Assembly: GCA_964400735.1 (NCBI GenBank) | Contig: CAYNVQ010000004.1 | Location: 324,030 to 388,029, forward strand | Direction: 5' to 3' | Length of the DNA stretch: 64,000 bases | Source of the DNA: CAYNVQ01 sp964400735 | GTDB lineage: Bacteria > Acidobacteriota > Aminicenantia > Aminicenantales > Aminicenantaceae | Part shown: piece after piece, positions 51,167-60,274 of the stretch | Position numbering within the stretch: the stretch's first letter is position 1 | How the letters are laid out: each line of letters starts with the position of its first letter | Position numbers and translations under genes: made by a program | The notes under the pieces: generated by a model | The model's input: the letters and a program-made list of their open reading frames with translations, nothing else | Told to the model about the DNA's origin: nothing | Database searches by the model: none

Positions 51167-52687
51167 GTGAAACGTCGGTCTTGTTTTTTTATCCTGTTCG
51201 CTCTTTTTTTCTTCAATTCTCTTCTTTTTTCAGAAACAATTGTTATTCTCCATTCCAATGATACGCATGGGATCTATAAACCCTACAGAATCAAAACGGA
51301 TGAGGGGGAAAGATGGGTGGGAGGGATGGAGGCGTGCTGTCATTATTTAAGCGCTATCAGAGAGAAAGAAGATCACGTCCTCTTCATAGACACCGGCGAT
51401 ATAATGACCGGTACTTTGGCCACGGAACTGGAATACAAAGGTGTGACCGGCGGGTTTATGATCGAGTTCCTCAACAGACTGCACTGTGATATCTGGTGTT
51501 TCGGAAATCACGAATTCGATTTGGGGCTGGAGAACGCACTGGGGCTTTCCCGGTTGGCCGAGTTCCCCACGGTCATGGCCAATATCGTGTATAAAAAAAC
51601 GGGAAAGCCGATTCCTGTAAAGTCCTCCCATATCTTTAACGCTGGAAAAATAAGAGTGGGAGTAACAGCTGTTATGCAAGAGGCTTTTTTGGTAGAAGTT
51701 ATGAGAGAACGCATTGAGGATCTGGACGTCCTCCCTGTGGTAGCCACACTGCGGTCCAAAATTCAGGAAATGGATAGAACAACTGATCTGATTGTCGTGA
51801 TCTACCACGGGAGATTTCATGATGCGGTCAAAATTGCGGCGAATGTCCAGGGGATCGATATCTTGCTCGTCGCCTCGGAGGAGGGACGATTTGAGATTAT
51901 CGATGGAACTCTGGTCCAGTCGACCTTCGGTCATCAGAAAAGTCTGGGGTATCTAAAGGTCGAGGTGGGAAACGATCGAGTCCGGGATCACGAGAATAGA
52001 CAAATCTGGCTGTGGGACGATGGCCATTTGAATCCTTCCCCGTCCATAAAAGCCTTGGTCGAAAAAGTGGATGAGGCCATAGGATTGGAGTATGCCAAAG
52101 TTATTGGGAAATCCACCAGAGACCATCTGAAGGGAAAGAATTCCGGTGAAAGTGCCCTGGGAGATTGGATCACGGACGTCATGCGCTGGAAGACAGGAGC
52201 TGAAATCGCTTTTCAAAACACGGGGGGGATCAGGGACGATATCTTAGCCGGTCCGATCACCAAAGGAGATGTTTTCGAAGTGTCTCCTTTCCGGAACACT
52301 TTGGTCATGTTCGAGCTGACAGGACAAGAAATAAAAGATTTGCTCGAACACGATGTCGAGAAAGCCTGGGATCAACTTCAAGTATCCGGTTTGAAATATT
52401 GCTTTTATGCGAGGAATAAGAAACCGGTGGGCGAAAGGATTGTCGATGTGGAAATAGACGGGGAAATTCTGGTTAAAAACGGCGAAGTCATCCATCCAAA
52501 CAAGCTATACAGCATAGTGAGCAACAATTATTTAGTTGGCCAGGCCAAAGAAAAATACTTCGGATTTCCTGTACAAGGATATAAAGATACGGGGATACTG
52601 ATCAACCAGGTGCTTATCGGTTGGCTGGAAAAGCACGGCATTCTCGATTACCAAATCGAGGGAAGAATCCGTCAAGTCAAGAAATAA
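51167..52687 (+). CDS. 5'-nucleotidase / UDP-sugar hydrolase family protein with an incomplete metal site
   Basis: 506 residues: a signal peptide starting KRRSCFFILFALFFF, a metallophosphoesterase domain ('LHSNDTHGIY', 'DTGDIMTG', 'FGNHEFDLG', 'IYHGRFHD') and a C-terminal nucleotide-binding domain ('FQNTGGIRDDI', 'VSPFRNTLVMFELTGQEI', 'YSIVSNNYLVGQ'). The usual GGHSH block that supplies two metal ligands is replaced by 'LLVASEEGRFEI', so activity is doubtful or altered. The GTG start is preferred: the signal peptide begins there, and the region before it is promoter. No Shine-Dalgarno is seen, and the transcript appears leaderless. Confidence 0.82.
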   Translation: MKRRSCFFILFALFFFNSLLFSETIVILHSNDTHGIYKPYRIKTDEGERWVGGMEACCHYLSAIREKEDHVLFIDTGDIMTGTLATELEYKGVTGGFMIEFLNRLHCDIWCFGNHEFDLGLENALGLSRLAEFPTVMANIVYKKTGKPIPVKSSHIFNAGKIRVGVTAVMQEAFLVEVMRERIEDLDVLPVVATLRSKIQEMDRTTDLIVVIYHGRFHDAVKIAANVQGIDILLVASEEGRFEIIDGTLVQSTFGHQKSLGYLKVEVGNDRVRDHENRQIWLWDDGHLNPSPSIKALVEKVDEAIGLEYAKVIGKSTRDHLKGKNSGESALGDWITDVMRWKTGAEIAFQNTGGIRDDILAGPITKGDVFEVSPFRNTLVMFELTGQEIKDLLEHDVEKAWDQLQVSGLKYCFYARNKKPVGERIVDVEIDGEILVKNGEVIHPNKLYSIVSNNYLVGQAKEKYFGFPVQGYKDTGILINQVLIGWLEKHGILDYQIEGRIRQVKK

Positions 52688-52796
52688 TCGAGCCCTCGTC
52701 CAGCATTGGCTAAGTTGAATTCTTCCTGTGGCGAAAAGGGAATAAGCCCATCGATTACTAGGCATGGACTGAAAATTTTAAAATAAGGAGAAAATC

Positions 52797-54143
52797 ATGA
52801 GCTTCAATAAGGTGCGGAATTTCTTTCTGGTGATAATTCTATCGATCCTGTCCTTACAGAATGCTCTATTTTCTCAAAGAGTAGGATTTTCCAAGGACGA
52901 ATTGGCCAGGAGAAGAACGGCGCTGATGGACCGGTTAGAGCAGGGGATGGTCATCTTATTCGGAGAATGTCTGCCTCAGGCGGGTGCCCATTTTCGTCAG
53001 GACAACGACTTTTATTATTTTTCGGGAATCGAGGATGTGGGGGCCATTTTGGTCATGGTCCCCAGGACCAAGGAGTCTTTTTTGTTTCTGCCCAGGCAAA
53101 CGCCCAGGGAGATTATGATCGAAGGGGCAAATCTTTTAAAAAATGAGGAGGGCGCTCAACAGGCTGGATTCACCGCCATTCATCCGGTGAGTTATTTCGA
53201 TGAATTCATCGCCAGGAATGCCCGAACTTATGGATTGACCTTTCATCTGCGGCTTTCTCCTCGCGATACCATCGACAACGCCCGGTGGGAAACCTTGATC
53301 TTCGAAGGGCGGAAAAACAGGAGCCACTACAATGACCAGGTCTCGATCGACAACTACCGGATCCGGAAGCTCAAAGAACGCTACCCGATGATCGCTTTCA
53401 ATGATATTACCTCCTTGATCGATGAGATGCGGCTGATCAAATCGGCCGAGGAAATCGAAATCTTGCGGCGAAATGGGAAGATATCGGCAGAGGCCGTGAA
53501 GCAGGCCATCCTGGCGACCAGGCCCAGCGTTTTCGAATATCAGATCGAAGCAGCGGCCATGCATGTTATTCTGCACAACGGAGCCAAAGGGGCAGCCTAT
53601 CCTCCCATTGTGGGATCAGGCCCCAATTCTTGCACCTGGCATTACAGCGAAAATTCGAGAAAGGTTAAGGAGGGCGATCTGGTGCTCATGGATTTCGGGG
53701 CCGACCTCGATTATCTCTGCATGGATATCACCCGGACCTGGCCCGTATCGGGCAAATTCACGACCGAACAGAGGGAAGTCTACGCCATCGTGCTGGCGGT
53801 CCAGAAAGCCTGTATCGAGGCCTATCGGCCCGGAGTGACCGCAGAGGAGGTGCAAGATCATGTGGCTCGGGTCATGCAGGAGAAAGGGATGGACCCCAGG
53901 GGGCTGAAAGGGGGAATAGGCCACTATGTGGGGATGTGTGTCCATGATGTGGGGCCCCGCGGTGTCCCTTTAAAGGAAGGCATGGTCTTTGCCATCGAGC
54001 CGGCCCTTTACTACCCTGATAAAAATATCGGCATCCGCATCGAGGATACGGTCCTCATCACCAGGGATGGATGCGAAGTTCTGTCCAAGGACGTACCCAA
54101 AGAAATCGAAGAGATCGAGAGATTGATGGCGGGAAAAAGGTAG
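52797..54143 (+). CDS. Exported Xaa-Pro aminopeptidase (M24B)
   Basis: 448 residues: a signal peptide (FFLVIILSILSLQNALFSQ), an aminopeptidase P N-terminal domain ('RRTALMDRLEQGMVILFGE', 'QDNDFYYFSGIEDVGA') and a pita-bread catalytic domain. The five metal ligands are visible: Asp in 'LMDFGADLD', Asp in 'CMDITRTWP', His in 'GIGHYVGMCVHDVG', Glu in 'FAIEPALYY' and Glu in 'IRIEDTVLI'. It removes N-terminal residues ahead of proline, here outside the cytoplasm. AAGGAG lies 7 bases before the ATG. It is monocistronic. Confidence 0.92.
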   Translation: MSFNKVRNFFLVIILSILSLQNALFSQRVGFSKDELARRRTALMDRLEQGMVILFGECLPQAGAHFRQDNDFYYFSGIEDVGAILVMVPRTKESFLFLPRQTPREIMIEGANLLKNEEGAQQAGFTAIHPVSYFDEFIARNARTYGLTFHLRLSPRDTIDNARWETLIFEGRKNRSHYNDQVSIDNYRIRKLKERYPMIAFNDITSLIDEMRLIKSAEEIEILRRNGKISAEAVKQAILATRPSVFEYQIEAAAMHVILHNGAKGAAYPPIVGSGPNSCTWHYSENSRKVKEGDLVLMDFGADLDYLCMDITRTWPVSGKFTTEQREVYAIVLAVQKACIEAYRPGVTAEEVQDHVARVMQEKGMDPRGLKGGIGHYVGMCVHDVGPRGVPLKEGMVFAIEPALYYPDKNIGIRIEDTVLITRDGCEVLSKDVPKEIEEIERLMAGKR

Positions 54144-54194
54144 CTTTTTCCTGCGTTAGAGCTCAAGACGGTTAGGTATCCAGGTGGCCGCAGA

Positions 54195-55862
54195 TTAAAA
54201 TTTGAATACCTGAAGCATGGCTGCGCCTATGATGGCGGCAGCGATGAGATAATAGATCATCGGGATAAGCGTCTTGCGGATGAGAGCCCCTTCTCTTCCC
54301 AGTAACCCCACCACGGCCGAGGCGGCAACCACATTATGCACGCAGATCATATTTCCAGCGGCTCCTCCGACGGCTTGAAGGGCGACGATAACGCCCGGGA
54401 TGGCAGAAGTCTTCAACGCTGTGGCGAATTGGAAAAGGGAAAACATCATGTTGGAAAATGTGTTGCTTCCAGCGATGAAAGCTCCCATGGCGCCGATCAC
54501 AGCGGCAAAACCGGGCCAGAACTTTCCAGCCAAAGCGGCTGCTCCTGAAGCCAGAACGCCGGGCATCTTATCCAAGCCCCCGGAAACGCCGCTGTTGATG
54601 AAGACCTTGACCATGGATACCGCAAAAGCCAGGGCTATTGTCGGGCCGATCATCATCCGTGCGGTCCGCCGGAGCGCCCGTTTAGCCTGGTTCCTGGAGA
54701 TCTTGTGGAGAGGGAGAATCAGTGCTGCCGCGATGAGGAAAAGGAATCCGGGCAGGTAGAAAGGCTGGAAACTGGTGCTGATCGGGGTTCTGAAGATCTG
54801 GTTCCACTCCAGAGCGATGGATGAAAGAGCCTCCTTCAAAGGAGGCCAGAGCCGTGTGGTCAACAGAAGAAGGGCCACCAGGACATAGGGAAGCCAGGCT
54901 CTGGGGATACTGAGAGGAGATCGAACGGGATGTTTTTGATCGAGCTTCTGCCCTTCCCATTCCGAAGGCCATGTTTTTCGGTCCGGGAAATCCCAGGTGT
55001 CTTGGGGAAGAAGAAATCCGTTTTTGGCTAGAGGAATGACGATGGCCAGTCCGATCAGGGATCCGACTAGAGTAGGGAACTCCGGTCCTAAAAAAATACC
55101 GGTCAGCGTGTAAGGAATGGTGAAACAGAGACCTGAAAATAGGGCAAAGGGAAGAATGGAGAGGCCGGAGGTCCAGCTTCTCTTCCGCCCGAAAAAACGT
55201 CCCATCATGAGCACGAGAATGAAAGGGATGAGCGTTCCGGCGATTCCGTGGATGATAGCCACTTTGGCCCCGATAGCATGAAGATAGTCAGAAAAATTGA
55301 TGTGGTGTGCGCTCAGATAGCTCGTGACCTCGGCCTGACCGCTCAATCCTGCTTGGACGCCGATGAGAATGGGCGTTCCCGCAGCTCCGAAGGAAACCGG
55401 TGTGCTCTGGATGATCAAAGAAACCATGACCGCGGCCAGAGCTGGAAAACCCACGGCCACGAGAATGGGGGCAGCCACAGCGGCAGGAGTGCCGAATCCG
55501 GCGGCTCCCTCGATGAAGGAACCGAACAGGAAGGCCACTATTATAGCCTGCACGCGCCTGTCGGGAGAGACCAGAAACATGCTCCTCCGTATGGACTGTA
55601 CAGCCCCGCTTTCTTCCAGAAGGTTCAGAAGCAGAATGGCACCCAGGACGATATAGAGGATAGAAGCGGCTGTCAACAGTCCGTCGATGGAAGCAGCCGC
55701 TACCTGTAAAAATGGGACTTTCCAGATGCCGAGTGCGAGCAGGCAGGTGATGAGGAAAGCGATGGGCATGGCTTTGGTGGCCGGCCAGCGGAAAAGAACG
55801 ATCAAAACGAAGACAGAAAGAATGGGCAAAAGAGCAAGAAAGGCCAGAATTCCTAAACTCAT
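54195..55862 (-). CDS. L-lactate permease family transporter
   Basis: 555 residues with about 13-14 hydrophobic helices. LctP/LldP landmarks: 'LLNLLEESGAVQSIRRSM', 'SFIEGAAGFGTPAAVAAPIL', 'QSTPVSFGAAGTPI', 'IGAMGAFIAGSNTFSNMMFS' and 'ALQAVGGAAGNMICVHNVVA'. It imports lactate, glycolate or a similar 2-hydroxy acid with protons or sodium. It is single-gene, with a clear promoter; a lactate dehydrogenase or oxidase gene is not adjacent. Confidence 0.92.
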   Translation of the reverse strand: MSLGILAFLALLPILSVFVLIVLFRWPATKAMPIAFLITCLLALGIWKVPFLQVAAASIDGLLTAASILYIVLGAILLLNLLEESGAVQSIRRSMFLVSPDRRVQAIIVAFLFGSFIEGAAGFGTPAAVAAPILVAVGFPALAAVMVSLIIQSTPVSFGAAGTPILIGVQAGLSGQAEVTSYLSAHHINFSDYLHAIGAKVAIIHGIAGTLIPFILVLMMGRFFGRKRSWTSGLSILPFALFSGLCFTIPYTLTGIFLGPEFPTLVGSLIGLAIVIPLAKNGFLLPQDTWDFPDRKTWPSEWEGQKLDQKHPVRSPLSIPRAWLPYVLVALLLLTTRLWPPLKEALSSIALEWNQIFRTPISTSFQPFYLPGFLFLIAAALILPLHKISRNQAKRALRRTARMMIGPTIALAFAVSMVKVFINSGVSGGLDKMPGVLASGAAALAGKFWPGFAAVIGAMGAFIAGSNTFSNMMFSLFQFATALKTSAIPGVIVALQAVGGAAGNMICVHNVVAASAVVGLLGREGALIRKTLIPMIYYLIAAAIIGAAMLQVFKF

Positions 55863-55886
55863 GACCAGAGATTCTTATTCCAAGGT

Positions 55887-55915
55887 TTTATAAATCAACA
55901 CCTGCCTAAAGTCAA
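55887..55915 (-). promoter_or_regulatory. Sigma-70 promoter of the lactate permease gene
   Basis: Minus strand TTGACT (55915-55910), 17 bases, TATAAA (55892-55887). Each hexamer matches the consensus at 5 of 6 positions. The leader would be about 18 bases. Confidence 0.65.
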
Positions 55916-56100
55916 ATCGATGGATTCTTTATCTGGACAGAGGTTAGGCTTACCCGAATTTTTGAAGATAGTACGTATATATTAAGAGCCATTTATGCAG
56001 GGGCTGAAAAGAATAATGTTGCGTTTTTTCTATGGCTATCCTTGTTCCGTTTTTATATACTTTAGGCTCGAAGATAAAACTCGTACAGGAGGTCGTTTCG

Positions 56101-56985
56101 ATGGGGTACAAATTCTACATCGTGGATGTTTTCGCCGAGGAAAAGTACGCGGGCAACCAACTGGGTGTGTTCAGGGTTGCGCAGGGCCTTTCGGATGCAG
56201 ATATGCAGCGGATAGCCAAGGAAGTGAACTATTCGGAGACGACTTTTATACTATCGGAAGAGGAGAGGGAGGGAGGATTCGATGTCCGTATTTTCACTCC
56301 GGAGGCGGAACTGCCCTTTGCCGGCCACCCGACCTTGGGGACCGCGTTTTTAATTCAGCAGGAAATTTTGAAGAAACCTGTCGAAAAAATTATCCTGAAC
56401 TTGAAAGTCGGACAGATTCCGGTTACATTTGGCTATAAAAAAGGAGAGCCCCATATCCTGTGGATGAAGCAAAAGGCTCCGGTTTTCGGAAAGGTTCTCG
56501 ACAAGGGAACCATAGCCCGGTCCCTGCGTCTGGATGCAGCCACGATCGATGACAGGTTCCCTGTGCAGGAGGTTTCGACCGGCGCCCCCTTCATCATCGT
56601 TCCTCTCAAGAGCCTGGAGTATCTGAAAAAAGCCAGGGTGGATACAGAAATATTCTTTGATTTAATCGAGAGGACTGAAGCCAAATCTCTCCTTATTTTC
56701 TGTTCGGAAACACGCCGTGAGGAGAATGACCTGAGCGTTAGAGTTTTTGTCGACTATTATGGAATTCCGGAAGATCCGGCAACGGGAAGCGGAAACGGAT
56801 GCCTGGCCGGCTATCTGGTCCAGAATCGATACTTCGGCGAAGGCCGGGTCGATGTACGCGTGGAGCAGGGCTATGAAATCGGCCGTCCATCTCTGCTCTA
56901 CCTGAAGGCCGAAAACACCGGCGCGGAAATCGATGTCTATGTAGGCGGCAAATGCATCCTGGTGGCCAAAGGAGAATTTATTTAG
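56101..56985 (+). CDS. PhzF family isomerase-like protein
   Basis: 294 residues with the two-domain PhzF / diaminopimelate-epimerase-like fold. Visible blocks: 'YIVDVFAEEKYAGNQLGVF', the catalytic Glu in 'YSETTFI', 'IFTPEAELPFAGHPTLGTAF' and the C-terminal 'EDPATGSGNGCLAGYL'. The family isomerises or epimerises small acids; the substrate is unknown. ATG at 56101 has a perfect AGGAGG 8 bases upstream. The longer frame from 56032 is excluded by this. A palindromic repeat element begins right at its stop codon. Confidence 0.88.
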   Translation: MGYKFYIVDVFAEEKYAGNQLGVFRVAQGLSDADMQRIAKEVNYSETTFILSEEEREGGFDVRIFTPEAELPFAGHPTLGTAFLIQQEILKKPVEKIILNLKVGQIPVTFGYKKGEPHILWMKQKAPVFGKVLDKGTIARSLRLDAATIDDRFPVQEVSTGAPFIIVPLKSLEYLKKARVDTEIFFDLIERTEAKSLLIFCSETRREENDLSVRVFVDYYGIPEDPATGSGNGCLAGYLVQNRYFGEGRVDVRVEQGYEIGRPSLLYLKAENTGAEIDVYVGGKCILVAKGEFI

Positions 56986-57133
56986 ATGGGGACGTTCCTC
57001 TAGGTACCACCCTATTAAAATTTAAAAGGGGACGCTCCTTAAGGAGGAGCCCCATCCGGATGTACTCCATCTATTCAATAGTCATTTTTATTTTTTTAAA
57101 GATAGGGTGGTACCTAGAGGAGCGTCCCCATCT
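56984..57133. repeat. REPIN/MITE-like palindromic element, copy C (compound)
   Basis: A 150-base element with 32-base terminal inverted repeats (56984-57015 and 57102-57133), 31 of 32 positions matching. The arms begin AGATGGGGACG and end CACCCTAT. Inside lies a second nested palindrome around CTCCTTAAGGAG (57036-57047), flanked by GGGG and CCCC. The left arm overlaps the last two bases of the PhzF gene. Confidence 0.8.
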
Positions 57134-57135
57134 AA

Positions 57136-57164
57136 TTGACTCTAGAGTCGTTCTTTGTTATATC
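57136..57164 (+). promoter_or_regulatory. Promoter of the serine hydrolase / methyltransferase / kinase operon
   Basis: TTGACT (57136-57141), 17 bases, TATATC (57159-57164). It begins three bases after the palindromic element, so the repeat could supply or influence upstream promoter sequence. The leader would be about 24 bases. Confidence 0.5.
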
Positions 57165-57194
57165 TCTTTTAATTGATTAGCTAGAGACGCTCGG

Positions 57195-58409
57195 ATGAAG
57201 CCGAACCTGAAAATTTCGTCGTTGGTTTTTTTGATTGCTTCTATCTTTCTAAGCACCTGTAAAGTTGGGCCGGAATTTTTGCCACGTGCTCGGCCGGAAT
57301 CCGTGGGCATGTCGACAGCCCGTCTTGCCCGGGTGGATAGAATCATCAGGGAGGCCATCGATCGTAAAGACTTCCCTGGTGCAGTCATACTTGTCGCCAG
57401 GAGGGGAAAGATAATCTGGCGCAAGGCGTTCGGACTCAGGCAGTGGATTCCCGAGCCAAAGCCGATGTATGCTTCCCTGATGTTCGACATGGCGTCCATC
57501 ACCAAACCGGTGGCCACCGCCACCTCGGTCATGATCCTGGTGGAACAGGGGCGGTTCCGGTTATGGGACAAAGTGACGGATTTCGTTCCCGATTTTTCGA
57601 CCTATGTCGATGAAGAAGGGGAAAAGAGCGAGGAAGCACGTATATGGCACCTTCTTACCCATACCTCAGGCCTTCCTCCTTACACGGAAGCGGAGGAAGT
57701 GGAAGAAAAATACGGAAATCCGGTCTCTCTGGAATCTTTGGTCGAGCATATCGCCCGGTTGGAAAAATTGAATCCCCCCGGTGATGAGTTCCATTACAGC
57801 TGTCTGGGCTTTATCACCCTTTCTTACATCGTGAAAAAAGTTTCGGGAAAAACCATAGCGGAATTCGCCAGCGAAAATATCTTCCAACCGCTGAGAATGC
57901 ATAACACGATGTACGTTCCCACTAAAGGATTTATCGACCGATGTGTCCCCACACAAGTCTATAATGGGGAACCTTTGATCGGTATCGTTCACGACCCGCT
58001 GGCCAGATTGCAGGGGGGTGTCTCCGGAAACGCCGGTCTTTTTTCTACGGCCGATGACCTGGCCGTATTTGCCCAGATGATGCTCAACAAGGGAGAATAC
58101 GGTGGTGTGCGCATTTTGAGCCACTTGGCCGTGGAGCGGATGACGGAGATTTACCGCATTGCGGACTTTGCCGGCCGCGGGCTGGGTTGGGACCTGGAGT
58201 CCGACTATTCGACCAATCAAGGCGACCTGTTCGGCCCTCATGCATTCGGTCATACAGGTTACACGGGCACCTCTTTGATCATCGATCCGGATACAGAGAC
58301 GGTCGTCATATTCTTGACCAACAGTGTCCATCCGGATGACAAGGGGGATATCGTCTCCATGCGCAGCCGGGTGGCCAACGTAGTGGCCGCGTCGATAATC
58401 GAAAAATGA
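57195..58409 (+). CDS. Lipoprotein serine hydrolase, class C beta-lactamase fold
   Basis: 404 residues with a lipoprotein signal (IASIFLSTC). The penicillin-recognition fold is shown by the SxxK nucleophile in 'MASITKPVATATS', the second motif 'FHYSCLGFITLSYIV' (Tyr-Ser-Cys, where Tyr-x-Asn is typical) and the third motif 'GHTGYTGTSLIIDP'. Also 'WHLLTHTSGLPPY', usual for this esterase/D-peptidase-like group. Probable substrates are D-amino-acid peptides or esters in the periplasm; beta-lactam hydrolysis is not implied. It is the first gene of an operon with the methyltransferase (12 bases downstream). Confidence 0.87.
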   Translation: MKPNLKISSLVFLIASIFLSTCKVGPEFLPRARPESVGMSTARLARVDRIIREAIDRKDFPGAVILVARRGKIIWRKAFGLRQWIPEPKPMYASLMFDMASITKPVATATSVMILVEQGRFRLWDKVTDFVPDFSTYVDEEGEKSEEARIWHLLTHTSGLPPYTEAEEVEEKYGNPVSLESLVEHIARLEKLNPPGDEFHYSCLGFITLSYIVKKVSGKTIAEFASENIFQPLRMHNTMYVPTKGFIDRCVPTQVYNGEPLIGIVHDPLARLQGGVSGNAGLFSTADDLAVFAQMMLNKGEYGGVRILSHLAVERMTEIYRIADFAGRGLGWDLESDYSTNQGDLFGPHAFGHTGYTGTSLIIDPDTETVVIFLTNSVHPDDKGDIVSMRSRVANVVAASIIEK

Positions 58410-58421
58410 TGGGCGGTTCGG

Positions 58422-59267
58422 ATGCCTGAATCTTCGAAGAAAAAGAAACCCGAATCGAACGAGCTTTCCAACTTCTATGAGAGAGTCGATGAAGACGGGC
58501 GCCTTTCCGAAGGATACGGACCCCTGGAATGGGGGCGTACCCTGGATATTTTGGAACGCTATCTGCCATCGCCCCCTTCCGTAATTTATGATGTGGGCGG
58601 GGGATCCGGCGTTTATGCCTTGTGGCTGGCACGGAAAGGATATGAGGTCCATCTTGTAGAGCCTGTGGCCAAACATATCCGGCAGGCTAGGCAGGCCTCT
58701 CTCTGCCAACCCGATCATCCTTTAGCCAGTATTGACCAAGGAGATGCCCGAAAACTCGACCGGACCGAAGACAGCGTGGATGCCGTGCTTCTTATGGGGC
58801 CCCTCTACCATCTGACCGACCGGAAGGATCGAATCGCTGCTTTGAAAGAGGCCTCCCGTGTGACCCGGAAGGGAGGCTGTATCATTGCGGCTGTTATCTC
58901 CCGCTTTGCCTCTCTGCTGGATGGAATTTTTCTGGGATTTCTGGACGATCCGGCTTTTGCTGCCATCGTGGAACAAGACCTGATCGACGGACAGCACAGG
59001 AATCCGACCGCTAATCCCGCTTATTTCACATCGGCCTTTTTTCATCATCCTGATGATATAAAATCTGAAGTGGAGGAATCAGGCTTAATACTAGAGCGAC
59101 TGCTGCCTGTCGAGGGTGTGGGGGGGCTGATACCCCATTTTGAAGAATTTTGGGCAGATCAAAGCCGCCGGATGCGTCTCCTTGAGTTCCTGAGAAAAAT
59201 AGAGACCGATCCTTCCCTTTTGGGAGTCAGTGCCCATCTCCTTGCCGTCGCTCGAAAACCAGAATGA
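58422..59267 (+). CDS. Class I SAM-dependent methyltransferase
   Basis: 281 residues, cytoplasmic. The SAM-binding motif I is 'VIYDVGGGSGVYALWLARKG', the acidic motif II is 'VHLVEPVAKHIRQAR', motif 'QGDARKLDRTEDSVDAVLLM' supplies the adenine site, and 'GPLYHLTDRKDRIAALKEAS' follows. The substrate is unknown. It lies between a serine hydrolase gene and a PfkB kinase gene whose ATG overlaps its stop by four bases, so all three are probably cotranslated. Confidence 0.85.
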   Translation: MPESSKKKKPESNELSNFYERVDEDGRLSEGYGPLEWGRTLDILERYLPSPPSVIYDVGGGSGVYALWLARKGYEVHLVEPVAKHIRQARQASLCQPDHPLASIDQGDARKLDRTEDSVDAVLLMGPLYHLTDRKDRIAALKEASRVTRKGGCIIAAVISRFASLLDGIFLGFLDDPAFAAIVEQDLIDGQHRNPTANPAYFTSAFFHHPDDIKSEVEESGLILERLLPVEGVGGLIPHFEEFWADQSRRMRLLEFLRKIETDPSLLGVSAHLLAVARKPE

Positions 59268-60232
59268 AAAAAGAACAGCATTCGGTCATCGTCCCTGGAG
59301 GGCTGAACATCGACATGGTCGGCCTCGGGGTGGAGAGAATCATCGGTCCTGGCGAACTGACGCTGGGAGGCATGCTCAAAATTGGACCGGGAGGGAAAGC
59401 CCGGAACATGGCCCAGATGGCCGCAGCCTATCTGGGGCCAGGTTGGGTGGCCATGATCGGGCGGACAAGTCAGGATCCCTACGGCCTGTGGAAGATTCCG
59501 GTCCGGTCTCTCGAAGATGCTGGTGTCGACACCAGATACATCAGAATCTTGACCTTCGAAGAAGCCAATGGAAAATACCCGGGCGTTGCCCTGATCCCGG
59601 TCGACAAAAAGGGGAAAAATCAGATCTATGTCCTTCCCGGGGTCAATCAGGATTTTTGTACACAGGACGTGGATGAGGCCCGGGTGCTCTTCGAGGCAGA
59701 GGGCCGGAAGATTATGATCCTGGCTTTGGAGATTCCCATGGATGCGGTGGAATACTGCATCGAGAAAGCCGCCTTGTACGGAGTGCACGTGATTCTGGAT
59801 CCGGGGGGTGTCGGAGGCCCTATCGATGAAATCCTGGACGAACGAATACTCCTCTTGAAGCCCAATGAGCATGAAGCGAAGATTTTGACCGGTATCTCTG
59901 TTTTGGATGGAGAATCGGCTGAACAAGCCGCTCGGGCGATGCTCTCCAGAGGGATTCGAAATGTCTTTTTAACCTGCGGTGAGGATGGAGGATATCTTTT
60001 CAATCGGGATCTGAGCCTTCACATTCCCTGCCCGGATGTGGAGGATACGGGCATCCACGATGAGACAGGCTGCGGGGATCAGGTGACGGCGGTGGTGGCC
60101 TCCTGCTTGGCCGAGGACCTGCCTTTGGAGGATGCTTGTCGCCTGGCCATCCTGGCTGGAACCCTCCAGTTCTACAGGGCGGGTATTCAGCCCGTTACAA
60201 AAGCGGAAATCAAAGAGACCGCCTCAAGATGA
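59264..60232 (+). CDS. PfkB family carbohydrate kinase (ribokinase-like)
   Basis: 322 residues. Ribokinase-fold landmarks: N-terminal 'VPGGLNIDMVGLG', 'IGPGGKARNMAQMAAAYLG' (substrate side) and the catalytic loop 'HDETGCGDQVTAVVAS'. In the catalytic loop the Asp of the final GD is the base and the Cys replaces the usual Ala of GAGD. It phosphorylates a sugar or nucleoside in the cytoplasm. The nearby D-lyxose/mannose isomerase and GH92 mannosidase make a ketohexose or ketopentose an attractive substrate. The ATG overlaps the methyltransferase stop (ATGA). Confidence 0.86.
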   Translation: MKKEQHSVIVPGGLNIDMVGLGVERIIGPGELTLGGMLKIGPGGKARNMAQMAAAYLGPGWVAMIGRTSQDPYGLWKIPVRSLEDAGVDTRYIRILTFEEANGKYPGVALIPVDKKGKNQIYVLPGVNQDFCTQDVDEARVLFEAEGRKIMILALEIPMDAVEYCIEKAALYGVHVILDPGGVGGPIDEILDERILLLKPNEHEAKILTGISVLDGESAEQAARAMLSRGIRNVFLTCGEDGGYLFNRDLSLHIPCPDVEDTGIHDETGCGDQVTAVVASCLAEDLPLEDACRLAILAGTLQFYRAGIQPVTKAEIKETASR

Positions 60233-60274
60233 CGGAATCGATATGTCCCCTTCTTACATCCTCGCCGCCAATAT

